Assembly (NCBI RefSeq): GCF_002197755.1
Contig: NZ_NHOT01000007.1
Location: 1 to 64,000 of the forward strand
Direction: 5' to 3'
DNA from: Pedobacter sp. AJM
Lineage (GTDB): Bacteria > Bacteroidota > Bacteroidia > Sphingobacteriales > Sphingobacteriaceae
DNA length: 64,000 nt
Shown here: piece by piece, positions 44,937-53,089 of the stretch
How the letters are laid out: each line of letters begins with the position of its first letter
Numbering within the stretch: the stretch's first letter is position 1
The notes under the pieces: model-generated
Databases searched by the model: none
What the model was told of the DNA's origin: nothing
What the model saw: only the letters and a program-made list of their open reading frames with translations
Made by a program: the position numbers and the translations under genes

Positions 44937-44966
44937 TTTGTATTCTGAAAATGATTTCTATATTTG
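44937..44966 (+). promoter_or_regulatory. Promoter of the NAD/ADP-ribose operon
   Basis: TTTG at 44937-44940, 18 bp, then TATATTTG at 44959-44966. The -7 box runs into operator O3. Same 18-bp spacing as the Rrf2 gene promoter. Confidence 0.75.
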
Positions 44967-44983
44967 TGTAAATAATACGCAAA
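44963..44983. promoter_or_regulatory. NrtR operator O3
   Basis: TTTGTGT-N7-ACGCAAA, one mismatch from perfect symmetry. It overlaps the -7 box and ends 3 bp before ATG 44987. Confidence 0.8.
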
Positions 44984-44986
44984 TAT

Positions 44987-45829
44987 ATGATAAATTTAGA
45001 TCCGGATTTTACTCCGCTTGGCGAAAACAACGCCATAAGCTACAAATCTTTCCTGTTTGCAGGTGGCGAACCACACATTAAAATCTCTGGTGATTTCAAT
45101 CAGAACGAAGCTGTTACCATCACACAAAGAATAAATTCTTTTAACGATTTAGGTTTAATCTGCATCACTGTAGATGCCTTGAAGCGAATGGGTGTGAAAG
45201 AAATTCACCTTTATATTCCATATTTTCCTGCAGCCAGACAAGATCGGGTGATGATTCCAGGTGAGCCGCTTTCGGTAAAAGTGTATGCAGATATCATTAA
45301 TGCGCTGGCATTGGCAAGCGTTACGGTTTTTGATCCGCACAGTGAAGTAACCCCTGCATTGCTTAACAACTGCATTACCATTTCCAATCATAAATTTATT
45401 GAAAAAGTGATTAAAGAAATTGGAACCGGCGTTAAGTTAATTTCGCCTGATGGAGGTGCTTTGAAGAAAATCTATAAAGTCTCTGAGTTTCTTGGCGGTG
45501 CCGAGGTGGTAGAATGTTCAAAAAGCAGGGATGTTAAAACGGGAAGACTTTCTGGTTTTAAAGTATATACCGATGACCTTGGCGGTGCTGATTGTTTAAT
45601 CGTAGATGATATTTGTGATGGTGGCGGAACATTCAATGGCTTGGCTGAAGCACTTCAGGCAAAAAATGCAGGCAAGCTTTACCTGGCCATAAGTCATGGT
45701 ATCTTTAGCAAAGGCTTTGATGACCTGAGCAAATACTTTGAACAAATTTTTACAACGGATTCAATCAAAAGCGTGGAACATGCTGGCGTAACACAAATCA
45801 AGTTGCAAGATCTTGGCCAAAATCAGTAA
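44987..45829 (+). CDS. Divergent ribose-phosphate pyrophosphokinase-like protein (possible ADP-ribose pyrophosphokinase)
   Basis: 280 residues, about 30 shorter than housekeeping PRPP synthetase. Type I phosphoribosyltransferase fold with YFPAARQDR (79-87; Prs has YF-YARQDR), FDPHS (115-119; Prs has DLHS/DLHA) and the pyrophosphate loop VDDICDGGGTF (206-216; Prs has DD--DTGGT). These changes around the ribose-5-phosphate and PP sites set it apart from the biosynthetic enzyme. Phage proteins of this type next to NAMPT-like partners (Adps of the NARP1 pathway) use ADP-ribose instead of ribose-5-phosphate. It is first of a four-gene operon ending with NAMPT. Either PRPP or ADP-ribose-pyrophosphate synthesis is possible; the latter is my inference from context. 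Confidence 0.85.
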   Translation: MINLDPDFTPLGENNAISYKSFLFAGGEPHIKISGDFNQNEAVTITQRINSFNDLGLICITVDALKRMGVKEIHLYIPYFPAARQDRVMIPGEPLSVKVYADIINALALASVTVFDPHSEVTPALLNNCITISNHKFIEKVIKEIGTGVKLISPDGGALKKIYKVSEFLGGAEVVECSKSRDVKTGRLSGFKVYTDDLGGADCLIVDDICDGGGTFNGLAEALQAKNAGKLYLAISHGIFSKGFDDLSKYFEQIFTTDSIKSVEHAGVTQIKLQDLGQNQ

Positions 45830-45846
45830 ACATTAAATCCTATCAC

Positions 45847-47361
45847 ATGAAAAGCAAGGTTATTCACGGCGCACTATTTGGTTTAGCGGTTGGCGATGCA
45901 CTCGGTGTACCCGCAGAGTTTAAATCAAGAACTTATTTAGCAGAACATCCGGTAAACGGAATGGAAGGCTTTGGAACCCATAACCAACCTGCTGGAACCT
46001 GGAGTGATGACAGTTCGCTAACCTTTTGCCTGGCAGAGAGCCTTTGCTCTGGTTACAACTTGCAGAATATGGCCCTGAAATTCCTTCAGTGGTATCGTGC
46101 GGAGATCTGGACACCACATGGTGAAGTATTTGATATTGGCATTGCAACCAGTAAGGCCATCAATGAAATTGCCAAAGGCACCGATCCGGTTTTGTGTGGC
46201 GGAAATCGCGAAGCAGATAATGGAAATGGTGCTTTAATGCGGATCTTACCCATGGTATTTTATTTCCGCCATGAAGCTGATCTTCAAAGGATCTATGAAC
46301 GGGTTAAAGAAGTGTCTGCTATTACTCATGCACATTTCCGCTCTGTTTTTGCCTGCTTTATTTATGTGGTTTATGGTTTGGAATTATTAAAAGGCTGTGA
46401 TAAAAAAGTGGCTTACCAGAATATGCAGGCGGCAGTTAAGCGGTTTGTTGAAAAAAATGCTTTTGAACCCAAAGAAATTGATCTTTTTAAACGGGTTTTA
46501 GATGGTGATATTTCAACAATTGCTATGGCTGAAATTTCTTCATCTGGTTATGTTTTGCACAGTTTGGAAGCCAGTTTATGGTGTATTCTTACCACACAAT
46601 CTTACGAAGACGCAGTTCTGAAAGCAGTTAACTTGGGTGAAGATAGCGATACCACGGCTGCAATTGCCGGCGGAATGGCAGGTTTAATCTATGGTTTTGA
46701 CGGTATTCCGGAAGAGTGGATAAATGTTTTGGTAAAGCGATCAGGTATTCAGAACCTTTGCAAGGAACTGGAAATGAAGTTGATGAAAAGTCAGAAGTAT
46801 ACCGTTTCTGCCATTAAAGAGACTGATGAATTCTTTTTCTTTTGGGAACATCAGGTGTCGAATGATGGAATGCTCACCAAATCCTGTTTAACCCAATGGT
46901 GGGATGCTCCTTTTCTAGTGGATCAAGTTGAATATAAAACCGCTGAACATTGGATGATGAGCAAGAAAGCAGCATTGTTTAATGATCAAATTACATTAAC
47001 CAAAATTTTAGCGGCGAACTCGCCGGAAGAAGTTAAAAACCTGGGCAGGCAAGTAAGTAATTATGACGATGCCATCTGGTCTGAAAACAGATATGAAATC
47101 GTAAGAGAAGGCAATTTTCATAAATTTAGCCAGCATAAAGAACTGAAAGACTTTTTGATCAATACAGGGGAAAAGATTTTAGCAGAAGCCAGTCCGGTGG
47201 ATTTAATTTGGGGGATTGGCCTGGCGGAAGAAAATCCTGATGCGCAACATGTTGCGCAGTGGAAGGGATTAAACCTTCTGGGTTTCGCATTGATGGAGGT
47301 TCGGGACCAAATAAATCTTAAATCATCAATCCTTCCAAAACAAATAAAAAAGTTTGAGTAA
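45847..47361 (+). CDS. ADP-ribosylglycohydrolase-NADAR fusion protein
   Basis: 504 residues, two enzymes in one chain. Residues 1-305 are an ARH (DraG-like) domain: VGDALGVPAEF, the metal site TWSDDSS (51-57), NGNGALMRILP and GEDSDTTAAIAGG (264-276). Residues about 328-488 are a NADAR (YbiA/DUF1768) domain: FFFFWEHQVSN, YKTAEHWMMSKKAALFND (363-380), LGRQVSNYDDAIW and ASPVDLIWGIG (448-458). ARH removes ADP-ribose from Arg or Ser side chains or hydrolyses O-acetyl-ADP-ribose; NADAR domains cleave N-glycosidic bonds and some remove ADP-ribose from guanine in DNA. Both would release ADP-ribose, the likely substrate of neighbours. 17 bp after the Prs-like gene. Confidence 0.93.
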   Translation: MKSKVIHGALFGLAVGDALGVPAEFKSRTYLAEHPVNGMEGFGTHNQPAGTWSDDSSLTFCLAESLCSGYNLQNMALKFLQWYRAEIWTPHGEVFDIGIATSKAINEIAKGTDPVLCGGNREADNGNGALMRILPMVFYFRHEADLQRIYERVKEVSAITHAHFRSVFACFIYVVYGLELLKGCDKKVAYQNMQAAVKRFVEKNAFEPKEIDLFKRVLDGDISTIAMAEISSSGYVLHSLEASLWCILTTQSYEDAVLKAVNLGEDSDTTAAIAGGMAGLIYGFDGIPEEWINVLVKRSGIQNLCKELEMKLMKSQKYTVSAIKETDEFFFFWEHQVSNDGMLTKSCLTQWWDAPFLVDQVEYKTAEHWMMSKKAALFNDQITLTKILAANSPEEVKNLGRQVSNYDDAIWSENRYEIVREGNFHKFSQHKELKDFLINTGEKILAEASPVDLIWGIGLAEENPDAQHVAQWKGLNLLGFALMEVRDQINLKSSILPKQIKKFE

Positions 47362-47380
47362 GTAGCTAAGTGTTGAGGAT

Positions 47381-48130
47381 ATGGAAAAAGCAAATATGAA
47401 CAGAACATTGGTAATAGGAGATATTCATGGCGGCCTGAAAGCCCTAACCCAGTTATTTGAACGTGTTGAAGTATCAACAAATGACCGGTTAATTTTTTTA
47501 GGGGACTATGTAGATGGATGGAGTGAATCCGCTCAGGTAATTGACTATCTCATCCAGTTAGCGCAAACACATTCCTGCATTTTTATCAAAGGCAATCACG
47601 ATGCCTGGTGTATCGATTGGCTTTCGGAGGGGATTATTGATGAAGTTTGGTTTGCACATGGCGGAAAATCAACCATGGAAAGCTATCAACAGCTGCCAGA
47701 TTCAGTAAAGCAAGCGCATCTTAAGTTTTTTAGAAAGATGAAAGATTACCATGTTGATGAACAAAATAATCTTTTTATTCATGCCGGATTTTCCTCTATG
47801 CATGGTCCGGAAAAAGAACGTTATTCTTCCAATTATTCCTGGGACAGAACACTTTGGGAAATGGCATTGACGGTAGACAGCAAAATTGATCAGGACTCGC
47901 CACGCTATCCGAAAAGATTACTGCTTTATCATGAAATCTATATCGGCCATACGCCAACCCTATACTACGGAGTAAATGTACCGATGCAAGGCTGCAATGT
48001 CTGGAATATCGATACCGGCGCCGCTTTTACAGGTAAACTCAGCTGCCTCGATCTTCAAACGAAAAAGGTCTGGCAAAGTGATGTATTGCCAAGTCTTTAT
48101 CCGAATGAAACAGGACGAAATAAAAATTAA
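47381..48130 (+). CDS. PPP-family metallophosphoesterase
   Basis: 249 residues (ATG 47381; a second ATG at 47396 also fits). Metal motifs GDIHGG (13-18), GDYVDGW (41-47), GNHDAW (71-76), IHAGFS (133-138) and IGHTP (188-192), as in bacterial PrpA/lambda-type phosphatases. The target may be a protein phosphate or a nucleotide; in this operon a phosphorylated ADP-ribose or NAD intermediate is conceivable. 19 bp after the ARH-NADAR gene. Confidence 0.88.
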   Translation: MEKANMNRTLVIGDIHGGLKALTQLFERVEVSTNDRLIFLGDYVDGWSESAQVIDYLIQLAQTHSCIFIKGNHDAWCIDWLSEGIIDEVWFAHGGKSTMESYQQLPDSVKQAHLKFFRKMKDYHVDEQNNLFIHAGFSSMHGPEKERYSSNYSWDRTLWEMALTVDSKIDQDSPRYPKRLLLYHEIYIGHTPTLYYGVNVPMQGCNVWNIDTGAAFTGKLSCLDLQTKKVWQSDVLPSLYPNETGRNKN

Positions 48131-48163
48131 CCAATTTAACAGAAACCATAAATATCAAATATC

Positions 48164-49621
48164 ATGAACCCATTATTATTAACAGACGGATACAAAGTAG
48201 ATCACCGCAGGCAATACCCTGATAACACTACACTGGTTTATTCAAACTGGACACCAAGAAAAAGCAGGCTGGAGCAGGTAAGCCACGTTGTTCTTTTTGG
48301 CTTACAGTATTTTATCAAAAAATATATCATCGAAGATTTTAATCAAAATTTCTTTAAACAGCCTAAAGACGAAATTTTAAAAAAATACTCCAGAAGGATT
48401 AATAACTATCTTGGTGAAAACCTGGTTGGAACACAGCACATAGCTGATTTGCACGATCTGGGTTACATCCCAATGGTTTTCAAATCACTGCCAGAAGGTG
48501 CTGAGGTGCCACTTCGGGTGCCGATGTTTACCATGTACAACACCTTGCCCGAATTCTTTTGGCTAACCAATTATTTTGAAACCTTGCTATCGGCTGTGGT
48601 GTGGTTGCCTTGTAATTCTGCTACGATTGCCAAACAATACCGGGCAATTATGGATCAATATGCAACTGAAACTTCATCAGTGCCAGAATTTGTTGATTGG
48701 CAGGGACACGATTTTTCTATGCGTGGTATGGGTGGGATAGAAGCTGCAGTAACTTCTGCAGCCGGGCACTTATTAAGTTTTACCGGAACAGATACTATCC
48801 CAGCAATTGATTTTCTGGAAACATATTATAATGCAGATTCAGATCATGAATTAATTGGTGGCTCTGTTGCTGCTACAGAGCATTCTGTAATGTGCATGGG
48901 TACAAATACCGGTGAGTTGGAAACTTTTAAACGATTAATTCTAGAGGTGTATCCAAAAGGAATTGTATCGATCGTATCTGATACCTGGGATTTATGGAAG
49001 GTACTTACTGAATATTTGCCTGCTTTAAAAGAAGATATCATCAGTAGAGACGGAAAAGTGGTAATCAGGCCAGATTCTGGAGATCCGGTAGATATCATCT
49101 GCGGGAATCCGAATGGTAAAAATGAAAATGAGAAAAAAGGCGTAATTGAATTACTTTGGGATGTTTTCGGTGGAAAAACCAATGATAAAGGCTACAAGGA
49201 ATTGGTTCCGCAAATTGGTGCTATTTATGGTGATAGCATTACAACCGAGCGTGCCACCCAAATTTGTGAACGGTTAAAAGCAAAAGGTTTTGCTTCTACC
49301 AATGTCGTTTTCGGCATCGGTTCGTTCACTTACCAATACAATACCCGCGATACTTTTGGTTTTGCCATGAAAGCCACCTATGGAGAAGTAGCAGGCATTG
49401 GACGTGAAATTTTTAAAGATCCGATTACCGATGATGGTACTAAAAAATCAGCAAAAGGTTTACTCCAGATTTTTAAAAATGCAGCAGGCGAATATGAGTT
49501 AAAAGATCAATGTACCTGGGAAGAAGAAGCACAGGGCGAATTAAAGGAAGTTTTTAGAGATGGTCATTTATTGATCGATTATTCTCTCGCTGAAATTAGA
49601 GAAAGGCTAAAGAATAGTTAA
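48164..49621 (+). CDS. Nicotinamide phosphoribosyltransferase (NAMPT/NadV-like)
   Basis: 485 residues, as in human NAMPT and NadV. NPLLLTDGYKVDHRRQYP at the start, WQGHDFSMRGMGG (179-191; Asp183 corresponds to the nicotinamide-binding Asp), ATEHS with the autophosphorylated His equivalent (H240) and VIRPDSGDP (300-308) for PRPP binding, GIGSFTYQYNTRD near the C-terminus. It joins nicotinamide to PRPP giving NMN; phage Namat relatives use ADP-ribose-pyrophosphate and yield NAD+ directly. Last gene of the operon before the terminator at 49637. Confidence 0.93.
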   Translation: MNPLLLTDGYKVDHRRQYPDNTTLVYSNWTPRKSRLEQVSHVVLFGLQYFIKKYIIEDFNQNFFKQPKDEILKKYSRRINNYLGENLVGTQHIADLHDLGYIPMVFKSLPEGAEVPLRVPMFTMYNTLPEFFWLTNYFETLLSAVVWLPCNSATIAKQYRAIMDQYATETSSVPEFVDWQGHDFSMRGMGGIEAAVTSAAGHLLSFTGTDTIPAIDFLETYYNADSDHELIGGSVAATEHSVMCMGTNTGELETFKRLILEVYPKGIVSIVSDTWDLWKVLTEYLPALKEDIISRDGKVVIRPDSGDPVDIICGNPNGKNENEKKGVIELLWDVFGGKTNDKGYKELVPQIGAIYGDSITTERATQICERLKAKGFASTNVVFGIGSFTYQYNTRDTFGFAMKATYGEVAGIGREIFKDPITDDGTKKSAKGLLQIFKNAAGEYELKDQCTWEEEAQGELKEVFRDGHLLIDYSLAEIRERLKNS

Positions 49622-49636
49622 CTTCGCCAAGTTTTT

Positions 49637-49668
49637 AACCGACCGGCAAAAATGTTGGTCGGTTATTA
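49637..49668 (+). terminator. Terminator of the NAD/ADP-ribose operon
   Basis: AACCGACC-N12-GGTCGGTT followed by a weak T-rich tail (ATTATAT). The stem has 8 bp. Confidence 0.65.
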
Positions 49669-49688
49669 TATGAAAGATACCTTAAAAA

Positions 49689-50093
49689 ATGCAAGAAAAA
49701 TCAACTTTCAATCATGGAGCCGATATCGTAAACAGTGCGATCAGATTTACGAACGCATGGTTTAAACAATCCAAAACGATTACGGAAGAGCTGAGTGATT
49801 TTTTTATTCTTCCGGGTAATAAAGTGATGGATAAACAGGTGATCATAGCCCGGCTTAAAGGTATTTTTGGTCAATCTGATGAATATGTTGGCGGAAGATA
49901 TGACATCATTGATACCCATTATGAATTGCTTGATGGTGGTAAAGGAATGGGTTTTGTAGAAGGGGTTGCCGGCTTCAGGGCGGTACTGAAAAAAGAATCC
50001 AAAATTATCAGTGGTCCGTTTAAGTTATATTTCGCATTGCAAAACGGCCGATGGAAAATTGTTAATATTGAATTTCCAGGGTTTTCATATTAG
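49689..50093 (+). CDS. NTF2-like (SnoaL/DUF4440-type) protein
   Basis: 134 residues. N-terminal helices (ADIVNSAIRFTNAWFKQSKT), middle with DKQVIIARLKGIFGQSDEYV and C-terminal strands ending LQNGRWKIVNIEFPGF, the strand pattern typical of NTF2-fold proteins. No catalytic residues can be named. Separated from the NAD operon by a terminator. Confidence 0.68.
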   Translation: MQEKSTFNHGADIVNSAIRFTNAWFKQSKTITEELSDFFILPGNKVMDKQVIIARLKGIFGQSDEYVGGRYDIIDTHYELLDGGKGMGFVEGVAGFRAVLKKESKIISGPFKLYFALQNGRWKIVNIEFPGFSY

Positions 50094-50157
50094 GCTAACT
50101 GGTTTCTTCGTTTATAATATTATTTGTAGCTTGTTTCTTGATCAACCAGCTATAATT

Positions 50158-50994
50158 ATGAGAAACCTAATCACCATTTTTATTTCATTTGCATTTTTCC
50201 TTGCGTCGTGCTCGCAAAATTCAAAATCCGACAAACCTAAAACTGAATCCGCTTGAGTTTTATCTGTAAAACAAAATACGCCTGAAGACGGAGAACCCGA
50301 ATATGCTTTAGCTTCAATAACTTCTGACTTTGCACATTATTGGAACTACCATGATCGGTATGTCAAGCTATATCGGGATTTTTCGGCTATTGATGAAGAT
50401 GGTAAAACCATAAAAAAGGAAGCGTTTTTGAGAAAACTTACTTCAGGGAAGTTCTTACCACTTCTGATCCATACTGAAAATTCAGGTGGCAGTTATAAGC
50501 TGGTTAAAATTCCTGCTCATATCGCAAAAGATGGTTGCGCCGTTATTGCTGCTAATGCTAAAACTGAACTTCGTTATTTTAAAATGGAAGGAAAACCCAT
50601 TCCGGCATTTAATTTTAAGGACATAAATGGTGTTGAATACTCATCAGCAAATACCAAAGGAAAGATTGTCTTATTTAAGTGCTGGTTTATCGGTTGTAGC
50701 ACTTGTGTAAAAGAAATGCCAGAATTAAATAAGATGGTCGAAAAATATAACAATCGAAAAGATATATTATTTGTGAGTCTGGCAATTGATGATAAAAAGC
50801 CACTTCAGGAATTTTTAACCAAAACAAAGTTTGAATATGCAACTGTTCCTGGCCAGGATAAATACATGACAGAGAAATTAAAGGTTGCTGCTTATCCAAC
50901 TCACTTTTTGATGGATAAAAATGGCATTCTGGTTAAGACAGTCAACACCGAAACCGCAATTTCAGAAGTACTGGAACAGCTGGCAGTTCAATGA
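50158..50994 (+). pseudogene. TlpA/thioredoxin-like lipoprotein gene broken by an in-frame TGA
   Basis: ATG 50158 starts a lipoprotein signal (lipobox LASC, residues 15-18). Codon 33 is TGA (50254-50256), but the same frame stays open for another 245 codons to 50994. The downstream part holds a TlpA domain: MEGKPIPAFNFKDINGVEYS, the redox site WFIGCSTCVKEMPEL (CxxC) and AYPTHFLMDKNG with the cis-Pro. A protein started inside (for example at TTG 50428) would lack the export signal and be useless in the periplasm. I read it as a nonsense mutation or a sequencing error; readthrough is possible. Confidence 0.8.
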
Positions 50995-51034
50995 GTTTAT
51001 TACAATTGAAATTCGCCACTTAACATAATTTTTC

Positions 51035-51042
51035 TATCTTTG
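51035..51042 (+). promoter_or_regulatory. -7 box of the batA-like gene
   Basis: TATCTTTG fits TAnnTTTG and lies only 8 bp before ATG 51050, so the mRNA would be leaderless or nearly so. No clear -33 box. Confidence 0.5.
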
Positions 51043-51049
51043 GTTTTTA

Positions 51050-53089
51050 ATGAATTTCCTGTATCCGGGCTTTCTTTTCGCACTATTATCGGTTGCCATT
51101 CCGGTTATCATTCATTTATTCAATTTCAGGAAATTTAAAAAAGTTTATTTCTCCAATGTCCAATTCCTGAAAACGGTAGAGCAGCAACGTTCATCTAAAG
51201 AAAAGCTAAAAAATGTATTAATCCTTTTATCCCGGATTTTAGCCATAATCTTTTTGGTATTGGCCTTTGCACAGCCTTTTATCCCGGTAAATCAGCAAAA
51301 AAGGGGGATGCACAATAATATTGTCAGCATTTATATTGATAATTCTTACAGCATGGAAGCCATTAATAAAGATGGTAACCTGTTTGATGAAGCGAGGCGA
51401 AGGGCAAAAGAAATCGTAAAAGGCTTTGGTATAAATGATCGTTTTCAGTTACTAACCAATGATTTTGAAGGTAAGCATCAGCGGTTGTTAAATCAGGAAG
51501 AATTTCTTAAGGCTCTTGATGAAGTGAAAATTTCGGCCACTACCCGTAATCTTCAACAAATTTTAAACAGGCAGGAAAATGTATTTAGCGGTGCGGCCAA
51601 TCCGTATATTTTTGTGCTATCCGATTTTCAGAAAAGCATTACAGCAACTAAAAGACTCAACACAAATCCTGATATCCAATATGCATTTGTTAAGTTAAAT
51701 GCCAGCACATTGCCTAATGTTGCTGTGGATAGCGTGTGGATGTTGTCGCCCAATCATCAGCCTGGTGCAAATGAAAGATTGGTGGTTCAATTAAAAAACT
51801 ATTCGCCGGAAACAGCTAAAAATATCCCGCTCAAATTAAGCATTAACAATCAGCAAAAAGGTTTAGGCTCAGTCACTATTCCGGCAGAACAAACCATGCG
51901 AGATACCCTAAACTTTTCGGGGTTAAGTGCCGGCTGGCAAAAGGGGATAGTGAGTATTAAAGATTTCCCGGTCACTTTTGATGATGCACTGTCTTTTAGT
52001 TTTAAAGTGGATAAAAGCTTGCCGGTGTTAAGCATTAACGGTGCCCGCGCCGGAAACTATATTAAGGCACTTTTTGGTGCCGATGATTATTATAAGCTTA
52101 CAGAAAATGATGAGCGGAACGTCAATTATAATGGCTTTACCAATTATAGTCTAATTGTACTGAATGGGTTGCAAAATCCATCTACAGGCTTAGCCCAGCA
52201 GTTAAAAACTTATTTAAATGCCGGAGGTCTGGTAGTTATCTTTCCGGATCTTGATGCAGATATTCAAACGTACAATACTTTTCTAACAGCCCTATCCTTA
52301 CCGGCCATTCAAAAACTGGAGAAAACTGAAACCAGGGTAGATCAGATTGATCTTCAGCATCCCATTTTCAAAACTGTTTTTGAAGAAATTCCAAAAAATC
52401 TTGATTTACCAGTGTCAAACCGATATTTTTCCTTTGCAGAAAGGAATGCCGTCAATAAGGAAAATATTTTATCCCTACCCGGCAAGAAGCTGTTCTTTGC
52501 CAAATATGGGATGGGGAATGGATCTGTATACCTTTCGTCAACAGGTTTAAATGTTGCAGACGGTAATTTAGCCCGTCATCCGGTTTTTGTGCCATTAATG
52601 TATCGTGTCGCCTTAAGTGGTGGTGCAGAAGGTGCGCTTTATCATTATCTTGGGATTGATCATGTGCTGTCAGGAAAGAAGATCGTTATGGGGAAAAATC
52701 AAACCCTCAAGCTAAAGGCAAATGACTTCGAAACCATTCCTGAAATCCGGCAGGTAGATGGTAAAACACTAATTTATACGGCTGATCAGGTTCGGGATGC
52801 TGGTTTTTACAACCTTAGTCTGGCCGATTCCATTCTTGCTGTATATGCTTTCAACAGCGATAGGAAAGAATCTGATCTGCACTACCTGAGTAAAACGGAA
52901 CTGAAGAACCTGACGGCAGATAGTCGCTTAAAAATATTTGATACCGATCAGGATGCCATAAAGCTCACTGCCGGAGCCAATAAAATCGGACAAACTTTAT
53001 GGAAACTTTGTTTAATTTTGTCACTGATTTTTATTGCAGCAGAAATACTCCTTATCCGATTTTTTAACAACACAAAAAGAACAATATGA
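51050..53089 (+). CDS. BatA-domain membrane protein
   Basis: 679 residues. N-terminal BatA domain: FLYPGFLFALLSVAIPVIIH LFNFRKFKK (split over the first TM helix), second TM at about 58-78, then a periplasmic von Willebrand-like region with IVSIYIDNSYSMEA (D-S-S metal site partially kept as DNSYS) and a C-terminal TM (about 650-672, LWKLCLILSLIFIAAEILLI). Family linked to aerotolerance operons; exact role unclear. Its last four bases overlap the start of the next gene (ATGA). Confidence 0.87.
   Translation: MNFLYPGFLFALLSVAIPVIIHLFNFRKFKKVYFSNVQFLKTVEQQRSSKEKLKNVLILLSRILAIIFLVLAFAQPFIPVNQQKRGMHNNIVSIYIDNSYSMEAINKDGNLFDEARRRAKEIVKGFGINDRFQLLTNDFEGKHQRLLNQEEFLKALDEVKISATTRNLQQILNRQENVFSGAANPYIFVLSDFQKSITATKRLNTNPDIQYAFVKLNASTLPNVAVDSVWMLSPNHQPGANERLVVQLKNYSPETAKNIPLKLSINNQQKGLGSVTIPAEQTMRDTLNFSGLSAGWQKGIVSIKDFPVTFDDALSFSFKVDKSLPVLSINGARAGNYIKALFGADDYYKLTENDERNVNYNGFTNYSLIVLNGLQNPSTGLAQQLKTYLNAGGLVVIFPDLDADIQTYNTFLTALSLPAIQKLEKTETRVDQIDLQHPIFKTVFEEIPKNLDLPVSNRYFSFAERNAVNKENILSLPGKKLFFAKYGMGNGSVYLSSTGLNVADGNLARHPVFVPLMYRVALSGGAEGALYHYLGIDHVLSGKKIVMGKNQTLKLKANDFETIPEIRQVDGKTLIYTADQVRDAGFYNLSLADSILAVYAFNSDRKESDLHYLSKTELKNLTADSRLKIFDTDQDAIKLTAGANKIGQTLWKLCLILSLIFIAAEILLIRFFNNTKRTI

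Noticed and set aside
50254..50256. TGA as selenocysteine in the TlpA-like gene
   Set aside because: The codon lies in a low-complexity linker after the lipobox, not at a redox site, and no hairpin like a SECIS element is evident.
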